From Sphingomonas azotifigens NBRC 15497 (GTDB lineage Bacteria; Pseudomonadota; Alphaproteobacteria; Sphingomonadales; Sphingomonadaceae), in the NCBI RefSeq assembly GCF_002091475.1, contig NZ_BCTR01000065.1, positions 1 through 33,629 of the forward strand: DNA of 33,629 nucleotides, written 5' to 3'. Positions 1 through 9,916 of the stretch are shown piece by piece. The notes beneath the pieces were generated by a model that saw only the letters and a list, made by a program, of their open reading frames with translations, did no database searches and was not told the DNA's origin. Every line of letters starts with the position of its first letter. The stretch's first letter is position 1. The position numbers and the translations under genes were made by a program.

Positions 1-409
1 GCACCGGCGCGGCGGCGGTCGTGCCACTGCTCATGTGCTTGAGGCGGCCGTCGATATGGCCGCCTTGCTCGACCATGATCGTCTCATATTCGACGTCGCC
101 GGTGATCCGCGCCGTCCGCTCGACGGTGAGCTGGCGGGCGCGGACCGAGCCTTCGATCGCACCGGCGAGGCGCGCGTCGTCGGCCTCGACTCGGCCGAAG
201 ATCTGGCTTTCGGCGCCCTGGACCAGGCTGCCGCAGCGGACATCGCCTTCGATGCGACCGTCGATATGCAGGTCCGAGGTGGCGACGAGGTTGCCGGTAA
301 TGACGATGTCGGCGCCGAGCACCGAGAACTGCCCGCGCCGGGCATTGCTCTGCGCCGTGCTTGCCGAGGAGGTGTTGCGATCCTCCCTATTGCGATTGCC
401 GTTGAACAT
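1..409 (-). CDS. Bactofilin (polymer-forming cytoskeletal protein), 3' end cut by window
   Basis: Reading the minus strand from ATG at 409 gives about 136 residues before the window ends. A short polar N-terminus (MFNGNRNREDRN) leads into the repetitive beta-helix typical of bactofilins: FSVLGADIVITGNL, DLHIDGRIEGDV, GRVEADDARLAGAIEG, ITGDVEYETIMVEQGGHIDGRL. Bactofilins self-assemble without nucleotide into filaments at the inner membrane and help organise the cell wall or polar structures. An in-frame ATG at 424 (adding MGVSR) is an alternative start; neither has a strong ribosome binding site. The C-terminus lies outside the window. The family call is firm; the specific cell-shape role is unknown. 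Confidence 0.85.
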   Translation of the reverse strand, partial: MFNGNRNREDRNTSSASTAQSNARRGQFSVLGADIVITGNLVATSDLHIDGRIEGDVRCGSLVQGAESQIFGRVEADDARLAGAIEGSVRARQLTVERTARITGDVEYETIMVEQGGHIDGRLKHMSSGTTAAAPV

Positions 410-708
410 GCGCGACACCCCCATGCGGAACCCATTCGCCACGCGGGCTAGCACAGCTGCCGCCGCGGATCAGCCCCCGGAAAGGGTTAACGCCGGCGCT
501 GCGGCGGGCCGAGGGCGGCGCTGTTGACCGGATCGCCCCGCATCGGTATAGGCCGCCCGGTTCCGGGTAGGGCGATTCCTGCCTTGGGTACAAAGAGCTG
601 AACGTTGCTGGAGACGCAATCGCCCGGGGGGCTGAGGCCTTCGGGGCTTTTTCGTATTCTGTCCAACAGGGCTCCAGCAAAGTAACCATCTGAAAGGTGA
701 AGGGCTTC
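410..708. other. Intergenic region with the str operon promoter and rpsL leader
   Basis: About 300 nt separate the divergent bactofilin and rpsL starts. The region holds the str promoter and a leader of roughly 150 nt. Within the leader a weak UUCG-capped hairpin (635-648) runs into a T run at 648-652, but the stem is short and mismatched. No small ORF here looks real. Confidence 0.5.
524..552 (+). promoter_or_regulatory. Predicted sigma70-type promoter of the str operon
   Basis: TTGACC (524-529) and TATAGG (547-552) are separated by exactly 17 bp. They match five of six and four of six consensus bases. It is the best promoter-like match upstream of rpsL and would give a 5' leader of about 150 nt. 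Confidence 0.6.
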
Positions 709-1080
709 ATGCCGACGATTAACCAGCTGGTCCGCAAGGGCCGCGAACCGCAGAAGGCCAAGTCCAAGGTCCCTGCGATGGAACAGAACCCGCAGAAGCG
801 CGGTGTCTGCACCCGCGTGTACACGACGACCCCGAAGAAGCCGAACTCGGCACTTCGCAAGGTGGCAAAGGTCCGCCTGACCAACAGCCGCGAAGTCATC
901 AGCTACATCCCGGGCGAAGGCCACAACCTGCAGGAGCACTCGGTGGTGCTCATCCGCGGTGGCCGTGTGCGCGACCTTCCCGGCGTCCGCTACCACGTCC
1001 TTCGCGGCGTGCTCGATACGCAGGGCGTCAAGGATCGCAAGCAGAGCCGTTCGAAGTACGGCGCGAAGCGTCCGAAGTAA
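709..1080 (+). CDS. rpsL: 30S ribosomal protein S12
   Basis: S12 sits at the decoding centre and controls tRNA selection accuracy. The 123-residue product (E. coli 124) begins MPTINQLVRKG and contains TTPKKPNSALRKVAKVRLTN, GEGHNLQEHSV and GVRYHVLRG. The start is ATG 709, preceded by a GAAAGGTGAAGG Shine-Dalgarno stretch (692-703); an in-frame ATG at 697 would add four non-conserved residues. Lys43 is intact. Residue 88 is Arg (CGC at 970-972) where E. coli has Lys, in GGRVRDLPG. K88R (K87R in mature numbering) is a known streptomycin-resistance substitution. First gene of the str operon, 62 nt before rpsG. Confidence 0.98.
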   Translation: MPTINQLVRKGREPQKAKSKVPAMEQNPQKRGVCTRVYTTTPKKPNSALRKVAKVRLTNSREVISYIPGEGHNLQEHSVVLIRGGRVRDLPGVRYHVLRGVLDTQGVKDRKQSRSKYGAKRPK

Positions 1081-1093
1081 TCAGGCCATAGTA

Positions 1094-1119
1094 AGCCCCG
1101 GACGTGTTCCGGATCGGCT
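1094..1119 (+). promoter_or_regulatory. Hairpin between rpsL and rpsG (possible S7 feedback site)
   Basis: AGCC (1094-1097) pairs with GGCT (1116-1119), and CCGGA (1098-1102) pairs with TCCGG (1108-1112) around loop CGTGT. A three-base bulge ATC interrupts the 3' side. E. coli S7 represses its operon by binding the rpsL-rpsG intercistronic RNA. This hairpin has the same position, so an equivalent role is plausible but only inferred. Confidence 0.45.
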
Positions 1120-1142
1120 GAAGATCAGAAGGAAGTATTGAG

Positions 1143-1613
1143 ATGGCACGTCGTCGTCGTCCCGAAAAGCGGGAAATCCTGCCCGATCCCGTCTATGGGG
1201 ATCAGGTTCTGTCGAAGTTCATGAATTCGGTCATGCTGGACGGCAAGAAGGCAGTCGCGGAAGCGATCGTCTATGGCGCCCTCCAGACCGTCGAGCAGCG
1301 CGCCAAGCGCGAGCCGATCGGCGTCTTCCATGACGCGCTGAACAACGTGAAGCCCGGCATCGAAGTCCGCAGCCGCCGCGTCGGCGGTGCGACCTACCAG
1401 GTTCCGGTCGAGGTTCGTCCGGAGCGTGCGCAGGCGCTCGCGATCCGCTGGCTGATCGCTTCGGCCCGCAACCGCAGCGAGCACACCATGGCCGCCCGTC
1501 TTTCGGGTGAGCTGATGGATGCGGCGAACAACCGCGGCAACGCGGTGAAGAAGCGCGAAGACACGCACCGCATGGCGGAAGCGAACCGCGCCTTCAGCCA
1601 CTACCGCTGGTAA
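1143..1613 (+). CDS. rpsG: 30S ribosomal protein S7
   Basis: S7 nucleates assembly of the 30S head and contacts E-site tRNA. The 156-residue product has the usual length and starts MARRRRPEKREILPDPVYGD, followed by KFMNSVMLDGKKAVAE, the VGGATYQVPVEVRPER loop and a C-terminal RMAEANRAFSHYRW. ATG 1143 has a strong upstream AGAAGGAAG. It lies between rpsL and fusA in the str operon. In E. coli S7 is the autogenous repressor of this operon. Confidence 0.98.
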   Translation: MARRRRPEKREILPDPVYGDQVLSKFMNSVMLDGKKAVAEAIVYGALQTVEQRAKREPIGVFHDALNNVKPGIEVRSRRVGGATYQVPVEVRPERAQALAIRWLIASARNRSEHTMAARLSGELMDAANNRGNAVKKREDTHRMAEANRAFSHYRW

Positions 1614-1629
1614 CTTTCGACCCTACATA

Positions 1630-1658
1630 TTGGGGAGCCGGACGGTCCGGCTCCCCAA
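1630..1658 (+). promoter_or_regulatory. Near-perfect inverted repeat between rpsG and fusA
   Basis: TTGGGGAGCCGGAC (1630-1643) is the exact reverse complement of 1645-1658, leaving a single central base. As RNA it would form a stem of about 12 bp with a small loop, followed by ATTTTC. The fusA ribosome binding site (AAGGA, 1665-1669) starts six bases beyond the stem. It could be a partial terminator, an RNA-processing site or a block to 3' exonucleases that sets the S12/S7 to EF-G ratio. Confidence 0.6.
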
Positions 1659-1679
1659 ATTTTCAAGGAAACCACGATC

Positions 1680-3776
<2,097 letters not shown>

Positions 3777-3792
3777 TCGGAAAACAGCCGCT

Positions 3793-3820
3793 ATGGGGCC
3801 GCGTTCTCGCGAGTCCCCAT
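3793..3820 (+). promoter_or_regulatory. Hairpin between fusA and tuf
   Basis: ATGGGG (3793-3798) pairs with CCCCAT (3815-3820), enclosing an inner CGCG-TTCT-CGCG stem-loop (3800-3811). No T run follows, so it is unlikely to be a terminator. It may mark RNA processing or protect the abundant tuf message. Confidence 0.4.
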
Positions 3821-3857
3821 GGCGGCACGGGAAATTGAATCAGAAGGTAGGAAGACA

Positions 3858-5051
<1,194 letters not shown>

Positions 5052-5056
5052 GCATT

Positions 5057-5135
5057 TGCGGGCTTCGGCCCGCAGGTGACTGCAAAAAGGTTCCGCCCGG
5101 CACTCAGAAAATGAGTGTCGGGCGGTTGCCTTTTT
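5057..5135 (+). terminator. Double hairpin terminator after tuf
   Basis: A first hairpin TGCGGGC-TTCG-GCCCGCA (5057-5074) is followed by a stronger one. Positions 5093-5105 pair with 5113-5125 (13 bp including one G-T) around loop AGAAAAT, with T5 at 5131-5135. AAAAAGG on the 5' flank mirrors CCTTTTT, so the second structure could terminate in both directions. It closes the str operon. Confidence 0.85.
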
Positions 5136-5154
5136 ATAGAAGGGCCGTTAAAGG
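5126..5154 (+). promoter_or_regulatory. Weak candidate promoter for rpsJ
   Basis: TTGCCT (5126-5131) and TAAAGG (5149-5154) are 17 bp apart, overlapping the end of the tuf terminator. The match is only four and three of six bases. Since a strong terminator separates tuf from rpsJ, a promoter is expected in this stretch, but no better candidate was seen. Confidence 0.25.
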
Positions 5155-5221
5155 CGCGCCCTTCGAGTTTTGAGTTCAACAGCAAGAGGCGGCCATCCAG
5201 CCGCCGTTCCGGTTCAACCGG
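5139..5221 (+). promoter_or_regulatory. Structured leader upstream of rpsJ
   Basis: Three inverted repeats lie in series. GAAGGGC (5139-5145) pairs with GCCCTTC (5158-5164), GGCGGC (5188-5193) with GCCGCC (5200-5205), and CCGG (5209-5212) with CCGG (5218-5221). In E. coli the S10 leader is the target of L4-mediated attenuation. Whether these hairpins serve that purpose here is not shown by the sequence. Confidence 0.4.
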
Positions 5222-5320
5222 CGCCGCCCGAATCGCTCTTGTAGCGGATGGGGCAGGGGCCGGGGCTTCGCCGGGATGGCAATTGGGTGCGTTGCCCCGC
5301 TCTTTCGCATCGGTAGGACC

Positions 5321-5632
5321 ATGGAAACGCAGAATATCCGCATTCGCCTCAAGGCGTTCGATCACCGCGTGCTCGATCAGGCTGCCGGCGACATTGCCGA
5401 CACCGCCCGCCGTACCGGCGCCCTCATCCGTGGCCCCATCCCGCTCCCGACTCACATCGACAAGTTCACGGTCAACCGTGGCCCGCACATCGATAAGAAG
5501 TCGCGCGAGCAGTTCGAGACGCGCACCTACAAGCGCATGCTCGACATCGTTCAGCCGACCCCGCAGACTGTGGACGCGCTCATGAAGCTCGACCTGGCCG
5601 CCGGCGTCGACGTCGAGATCAAGCTGGCCTGA
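5321..5632 (+). CDS. rpsJ: 30S ribosomal protein S10
   Basis: S10 is a 30S head protein that also joins NusB in the antitermination complex. The 103-residue product matches the E. coli length: METQNIRIRLKAFDHRVLDQ, then GPIPLPTHIDKFTVNRGPH and the C-terminal VDVEIKLA. ATG 5321 follows AGGA (5314-5317); an in-frame ATG at 5276 would add a non-conserved tail. Unlike E. coli, where rplC follows closely, the gene is followed at once by a terminator-like hairpin and a 362-nt gap. Confidence 0.98.
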   Translation: METQNIRIRLKAFDHRVLDQAAGDIADTARRTGALIRGPIPLPTHIDKFTVNRGPHIDKKSREQFETRTYKRMLDIVQPTPQTVDALMKLDLAAGVDVEIKLA

Positions 5633-5642
5633 GCCGGCTGAC

Positions 5643-5667
5643 GCCCCCGCGCTTCGCGGGGGCTTTT
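5643..5667 (+). terminator. Terminator-like hairpin directly after rpsJ
   Basis: GCCCCCGCG (5643-5651), loop CTT, CGCGGGGGC (5655-5663), then T4 (5664-5667). The stem is a perfect 9 bp. The T run is short, so it may be only partly efficient. Its position isolates rpsJ from rplC. Confidence 0.65.
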
Positions 5668-5994
5668 GGCGTTCACCCTTTATAAGGTGGACAGGGAAGC
5701 CTAGCTGACGTAAAGGCGCCGCTTCCTCGAGATTCGCGACTCCTTCGTGGAGTCGCCATCCTCCTCGACCGGATCGTTTCCCGATCCAACGCAAGGAGTG
5801 GCGAGCCGACCAGGCTCGCAGCGACAAGGGATACCGCCGGCGGCTTTCGAGTGGCCGGGCCTGCGTCCCCCGTCTCTTCCGCCGCAAGGTGGAGGTTCAG
5901 CCCGGACGGGGGCTTCGCAGTAAAACATTCAGGGTTGAACACGCACCCGCGGGAATGGTCCCGGGGGTGCCTCTGTAATAGGAGCAACAGGCCG
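5668..5994 (+). promoter_or_regulatory. Structured 5' region of rplC: candidate cis-regulatory RNA
   Basis: About 330 nt without a gene but packed with paired segments. Stems are 5695-5700/5721-5726, 5736-5743/5749-5756, 5771-5776/5782-5787 and 5801-5807/5813-5819, followed by a larger element. The larger element has P1 5861-5865/5916-5920, P2 5867-5874/5905-5912 and P3 5876-5883/5888-5895, capped by a GCAA tetraloop. CGGGC (5856-5860) can also pair with GCCCG (5900-5904) as a pseudoknot. A 12-bp stem with one mismatch (5943-5954/5959-5970) precedes the rplC ribosome binding site AGGAG (5980-5984). No clear promoter was found, although TATAAG at 5681-5686 could be a -10 element. Function is inferred from position. 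Confidence 0.55.
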
Positions 5995-6744
5995 ATGCGC
6001 ACTGGCGTTATCGCGAAGAAGATGGGGATGACCCGCCTGTTCCAGGACGACGGCCGGCACGTGCCGGTGACCGTTCTGGCACTGGAAGGCGTCCAGGTGG
6101 TCGCACAGCGCACCACCGAAAAGGATGGCTATGTGGCCGTTCAGGTCGGCGCCGGCACGGCGAAGGCCAAGAACGTCGCCAAGCCGCAGCGCGGCCACTT
6201 CGGCAAGGCCGAAGTCGAGCCGAAGGCGATCCTCTGCGAATTCCGCGTCGAGGAAGATGGTCTGCTGGACGTGGGCGCCGAGATCTCGGCCGACCATTTC
6301 GTCGCAGGCCAGCTGGTCGACGTGTCGGGCCGTACCCAGGGTAAGGGTTTCGCCGGCGCCATGAAGCGTTGGGGCTTCGGCGGTCTGCGCGCCACCCACG
6401 GCGTTTCCGTCTCGCACCGTTCGCACGGTTCGACCGGTAACCGCCAGGATCCGGGTCGCGTCTTCAAGAACAAGAAGATGGCCGGTCACATGGGCGACCG
6501 CAATCGCACCCAGCAGAATCTGGAAGTGGTCGGCACCGATGCCGAGCGCGGCCTGATCTTCGTCAAGGGTTCGGTTCCGGGCTCGAAGGGCGGCTGGCTG
6601 ATCGTGAAGGACGCCGTCAAGGTCGCCCGTCACGCCGAAGCGCCGTACCCCGCCGGTCTGAAGACCGTCGCGAACAGCAACGAGGCTCCCGCCGAAGCGC
6701 CCGCCGTGGCCGCTCCGGAAGCCACCGAAGGCCAGGAGGGCTAA
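5995..6744 (+). CDS. rplC: 50S ribosomal protein L3
   Basis: L3 binds near the 3' end of 23S rRNA and initiates 50S assembly. The product is 249 residues (E. coli 209) and starts MRTGVIAKKMGMTRLFQDDG, with GLRATHGVSVSHRSHGSTG and the GRVFKNKKMAGHMG loop. An Ala/Glu/Pro-rich C-terminal tail (about residues 222-249) is an extension also seen in other alphaproteobacteria. ATG 5995 has AGGAG at 5980-5984. The longer frame starting at 5851 is rejected because it runs through the structured leader and lacks L3 homology. Confidence 0.98.
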   Translation: MRTGVIAKKMGMTRLFQDDGRHVPVTVLALEGVQVVAQRTTEKDGYVAVQVGAGTAKAKNVAKPQRGHFGKAEVEPKAILCEFRVEEDGLLDVGAEISADHFVAGQLVDVSGRTQGKGFAGAMKRWGFGGLRATHGVSVSHRSHGSTGNRQDPGRVFKNKKMAGHMGDRNRTQQNLEVVGTDAERGLIFVKGSVPGSKGGWLIVKDAVKVARHAEAPYPAGLKTVANSNEAPAEAPAVAAPEATEGQEG

Positions 6745-7371
6745 GTGAAGGTCAAGGTTCAAACCCTCGACGCCGCCGAGAAGGGCGATATCGAGCTCAA
6801 CGACGAGATCTTCGGTCTCGATCCGCGCGCCGACATCCTGCACCGCGTCGTCACCTGGCAGCTCGAGAAGCGTCGCGGCACTGCCCGTGGCACCCGCGAG
6901 CGTTCGGACGTCGCGCGTTCGGGCAAGAAGTGGGGCCGCCAGAAGGGCGGTGGTACCGCTCGTCACGGCGATCGCCGCGCGCCGGTGTTCATCGGCGGTG
7001 GTAAGGCGCACGGTGCCCGTGTTCGCGACTTCAATCCGTCGCTGAACAAGAAGATCCGCGCGCTGGGCCTGAAGATGGCGCTGTCGAGCCACGCCAAGGC
7101 GGGTTCGCTGATCGTCATGGACAGCCTGATCGTCGAGAACGGCAAGACCAAGGTCCTGGCCGGCAACCTCGAGAAGCTGGGCTTCGGCAAGAAGGCCCTG
7201 GTGATCGACGGCGACACCGTCGAGAACAGCTTCGCGCTGGCGGCGGGCAACCTGCACCAGGTGGACGTGCTGCCGGCGATCGGCGCCAACGTCTACGACA
7301 TCCTGAAGAGCGACACGCTGGTCCTGACCCGCGCTGCCGTCGAGAAGCTGGAGGCGCGCTTCAATGGCTAA
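6745..7371 (+). CDS. rplD: 50S ribosomal protein L4
   Basis: L4 lines the peptide exit tunnel; in E. coli it also represses the S10 operon. The 208-residue product starts at GTG 6745 directly after the rplC stop, with the ribosome binding site GGAGGG in the end of rplC. Visible hallmarks are RGTARGTRERSDVARSGKKW and KGGGTARHGDRRAPVFIGGG, the exit-tunnel loop region, then a Rossmann-like C-terminal half. The last 8 nt overlap rplW, suggesting translational coupling. Confidence 0.97.
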   Translation: MKVKVQTLDAAEKGDIELNDEIFGLDPRADILHRVVTWQLEKRRGTARGTRERSDVARSGKKWGRQKGGGTARHGDRRAPVFIGGGKAHGARVRDFNPSLNKKIRALGLKMALSSHAKAGSLIVMDSLIVENGKTKVLAGNLEKLGFGKKALVIDGDTVENSFALAAGNLHQVDVLPAIGANVYDILKSDTLVLTRAAVEKLEARFNG

Positions 7372-7675
7372 GCAGTCCAAGCCGGTCGACATCCGTCACT
7401 ACGACGTGGTGCTCGCCCCGCACATCACCGAAAAGTCGACGCTCGTCTCCGAGGCGAACGCCGTGGTCTTCAAGGTCGCCAACGACGCGACCAAGCCGGA
7501 GATCAAGGCTGCCGTCGAGGCGCTGTTCAACGTCAAGGTCACCGGCGTGAACACCCTCGTCCAGAAGGGCAAGACCAAGAAGTGGAAGGGCGCGCCCTAC
7601 CGCCGTTCGGACTTTAAGAAAGCGGTCGTGACGCTCGCCCAGGGCGAACAGATCGACGTGACCACGGGGATCTGA
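7364..7675 (+). CDS. rplW: 50S ribosomal protein L23
   Basis: L23 lies at the tunnel exit and docks trigger factor and SRP. 103 residues (E. coli 100): HYDVVLAPHITEKSTLVSE, KFKVANDATKPEIK-type core, FNVKVTGVNTLVQKGK and a C-terminal FKKAVVTLAQGEQIDV. Starts inside the end of rplD and ends four bases before rplB. Confidence 0.97.
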   Translation: MAKQSKPVDIRHYDVVLAPHITEKSTLVSEANAVVFKVANDATKPEIKAAVEALFNVKVTGVNTLVQKGKTKKWKGAPYRRSDFKKAVVTLAQGEQIDVTTGI

Positions 7676-7679
7676 GACC

Positions 7680-8531
7680 ATGGCGCTCAAGAACTATAAT
7701 CCGACGTCGCCTGGCGTCCGCGGGCTGATCCTGATCGACCGCTCGCAGCTCTTCAAGGGTCGCCCCGTCAAGGCGCTGACCGAAGGCAAGACCAAGACCG
7801 GCGGCCGTAACAACAAGGGCCATGTCACCTCGCGTGGCATCGGTGGCGGTCACAAGCAGCGCTATCGCATCGTCGATTTCAAGCGCCGCCTGTGGGACGT
7901 CGAAGGCACCGTCGAGCGGATCGAGTATGACCCGAACCGCACCGCCTTCATCGCGCTGATCAACTACGGCGCCGACGAAGCCGGCAAGGATCGTCTGGCC
8001 TACATCATCGCCCCGCAGCGTCTCGCTGTCGGCGACAAGGTGATCGCGGGCAAGAAGACCGACGTGAAGCCGGGCAACGCCATGGAGCTGGGCCAGATGC
8101 CGGTCGGCACCATCGTCCACAATGTGGAGATGAAGCCGGGCAAGGGCGGTCAGATCGCCCGTTCGGCCGGTGCGTACGTCCAGGTCGTCGGTCGTGACCG
8201 CGGCATGGTGATCGTGCGTCTGGGCTCGGGCGAGCAGCGCTACATCCACGCCGCCTGCATGGCGACGGTGGGTGCGGTGTCGAACCCCGACAACCAGAAC
8301 CAGAACTTCGGCAAGGCCGGTCGTAGCCGCTGGCAGGGTGCGCGTCCGCTCACCCGCGGTGTCGCGAAGAACCCGGTCGACCACCCGCACGGCGGTGGTG
8401 AAGGCCGTACCTCGGGCGGCCGTCACCCGGTTACCCCGTGGGGCAAGCCGACCAAGGGTGCGCGCACCCGCCACAACAAGGCGACGGACAAGATGATCAT
8501 CCGTTCGCGTCACGCGAAGAAGAAGGGCTGA
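7680..8531 (+). CDS. rplB: 50S ribosomal protein L2
   Basis: L2 is required for subunit joining and peptidyl-transferase function. The product is 283 residues (E. coli 273) and starts MALKNYNPTSPGVRG. It has the RNA-binding stretch RNNKGHVTSRGIGGGHKQRY near residues 43-62. Its conserved C-terminus has NPVDHPHGGGEGRTSGGRHP, which includes the histidine that corresponds to the functionally important E. coli His229, and ends with a basic IIRSRHAKKKG. It is tightly packed between rplW and rpsS. Confidence 0.98.
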   Translation: MALKNYNPTSPGVRGLILIDRSQLFKGRPVKALTEGKTKTGGRNNKGHVTSRGIGGGHKQRYRIVDFKRRLWDVEGTVERIEYDPNRTAFIALINYGADEAGKDRLAYIIAPQRLAVGDKVIAGKKTDVKPGNAMELGQMPVGTIVHNVEMKPGKGGQIARSAGAYVQVVGRDRGMVIVRLGSGEQRYIHAACMATVGAVSNPDNQNQNFGKAGRSRWQGARPLTRGVAKNPVDHPHGGGEGRTSGGRHPVTPWGKPTKGARTRHNKATDKMIIRSRHAKKKG

Positions 8532-8534
8532 TAG

Positions 8535-8813
8535 ATGGCTCGCTCCGTATGGAAGGGTCCGTTCGTGGACCTGCACCTTCTCAAGAAGGCAGAAGCCGCC
8601 CAGGATCAGGGCACGCGCGCTGGTCCGATCAAGACCTGGTCGCGTCGCTCGACGATCCTCCCGCAGTTCGTTGGTCTGACGTTCAACGTCTACAACGGCC
8701 GCAAGTTCGTGCCGGTGTCGGTCAACGAGGAAATGGTTGGCATGAAGCTCGGCGAGTTCGCGCCGACCCGCTTCTTCCCCGGTCACGCCGCCGACAAGAA
8801 GGGTAAGCGCTAA
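8535..8813 (+). CDS. rpsS: 30S ribosomal protein S19
   Basis: S19 forms a head complex with S13 and contacts the A-site tRNA region. 92 residues, the standard length: MARSVWKGPFVDLHLLKKAE, WSRRSTILPQFVGLTFNVYN, KFVPVSVNEEMVGMKLGEFAPTR-type core. Its stop overlaps the rplV start by one base (TAATG), implying coupled translation. Confidence 0.98.
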   Translation: MARSVWKGPFVDLHLLKKAEAAQDQGTRAGPIKTWSRRSTILPQFVGLTFNVYNGRKFVPVSVNEEMVGMKLGEFAPTRFFPGHAADKKGKR

Positions 8814-9190
8814 TGAGCAAGCAGGCAGCCCCCCGTAAGGTCGGCGACAAGGAAGCCCTTGCCGTCGCCACCCAGATCCGTGGTTCGGCCCAGAAGCTGA
8901 ACCTGGTTGCCGGTCTGATCCGTGGCCGCACCGCCGCGGAAGCGATGAACATCCTCGCCTTCTCGAAGAAGGCGATGGCGGTCGACGCCCGCAAGGTGCT
9001 GGCTTCGGCCATCGCCAATGCCGAGAACAACCACAACCTCGACGTCGACGCGCTCGTCGTCGCCGAGGCCTCGGTCGGCAAGTCGATCACGATGAAGCGC
9101 TTCGCGACGCGCGGCCGTGGCAAGTCCACCCGCATCCTGAAGCCGTTCAGCCGTCTGCGCATCGTCGTGCGCGAGCAGGAAGAAGCATAA
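8813..9190 (+). CDS. rplV: 50S ribosomal protein L22
   Basis: L22 spans the 50S and its hairpin forms the exit-tunnel constriction with L4. 125 residues (E. coli 110, here with an N-terminal extension): KLNLVAGLIRGRTAAEAMNIL, ANAENNHNLDVD and the loop MKRFATRGRGKSTRILKPFS. It overlaps both neighbours by one base as TAATG. Confidence 0.97.
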   Translation: MSKQAAPRKVGDKEALAVATQIRGSAQKLNLVAGLIRGRTAAEAMNILAFSKKAMAVDARKVLASAIANAENNHNLDVDALVVAEASVGKSITMKRFATRGRGKSTRILKPFSRLRIVVREQEEA

Positions 9191-9900
9191 TGGGTCAGAA
9201 GAGCAATCCCATCGGTCTGCGCCTGCAGATCAACCGCACCTGGGACAGCCGCTGGTTCGCGGAAGGCCATGACTATGGCCGTCTGCTGCTGGAGGACCTC
9301 AAGATCCGCAAGTTCATCCTCAAGACGCTGCCGCAGGCCGCGATCTCGAAGGTGGTCATCGAGCGTCCGGCCAAGCTGTGCCGCATCTCGATCTTCGCGG
9401 CGCGTCCCGGCGTGATCATCGGCAAGAAGGGCGCGGACATCGAGAAGCTGCGCAAGACGCTCGGCGCGATGACCTCGTCCGACGTTTCGCTCAACATCGT
9501 CGAGATCCGCAAGCCGGAAGTCGATGCGAAGCTCGTCGCGCAGGGCGTGGCGGACCAGCTGGAGCGCCGTATCGCGTTCCGTCGTGCGATGAAGCGCGCG
9601 GTGCAGTCGGCACTCCGTCTCGGCGCCGAGGGCATTCGTATCACCTGCGCCGGCCGTCTGGGCGGCGCGGAAATCGCCCGCACCGAATGGTACCGCGAAG
9701 GCCGCGTTCCGCTGCACACGCTGCGCGCGAACGTCGACTATGCCGAGGCCGAAGCCCACACCGCCTATGGCGTGTGCGGCGTGAAGGTCTGGATCTTCAA
9801 GGGCGAAATCCTCGGTCACGATCCGATGGCGCAGGACCGGCTGAACCTCGAGGCGCAGACCTCGGGCGTGCGCCCGTCGCGCGACGATCATCGCCGCTAA
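9190..9900 (+). CDS. rpsC: 30S ribosomal protein S3
   Basis: S3 lines the mRNA entry channel and contributes to helicase activity. The 236-residue product starts MGQKSNPIGLRLQINRTWDS. A KH domain carries the RNA-binding loop GVIIGKKGADIEKLRK (around residues 76-91). The C-terminal domain has GLRLGAEGIRI-type and GRLGGAEIARTEWYREGRVP motifs. Its ATG overlaps the rplV stop. Confidence 0.98.
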   Translation: MGQKSNPIGLRLQINRTWDSRWFAEGHDYGRLLLEDLKIRKFILKTLPQAAISKVVIERPAKLCRISIFAARPGVIIGKKGADIEKLRKTLGAMTSSDVSLNIVEIRKPEVDAKLVAQGVADQLERRIAFRRAMKRAVQSALRLGAEGIRITCAGRLGGAEIARTEWYREGRVPLHTLRANVDYAEAEAHTAYGVCGVKVWIFKGEILGHDPMAQDRLNLEAQTSGVRPSRDDHRR

Positions 9901-9916
9901 GGACTAGGACAGAACA

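Noticed and set aside
635..652. Possible attenuator hairpin in the rpsL leader
   Set aside because: The UUCG-capped stem is short with a G-G mismatch; the T run alone is not enough to call an attenuator.
5851..5994. N-terminal extension of rplC from ATG 5851
   Set aside because: It would translate the structured leader, has no L3 similarity, and ATG 5995 has its own ribosome binding site.
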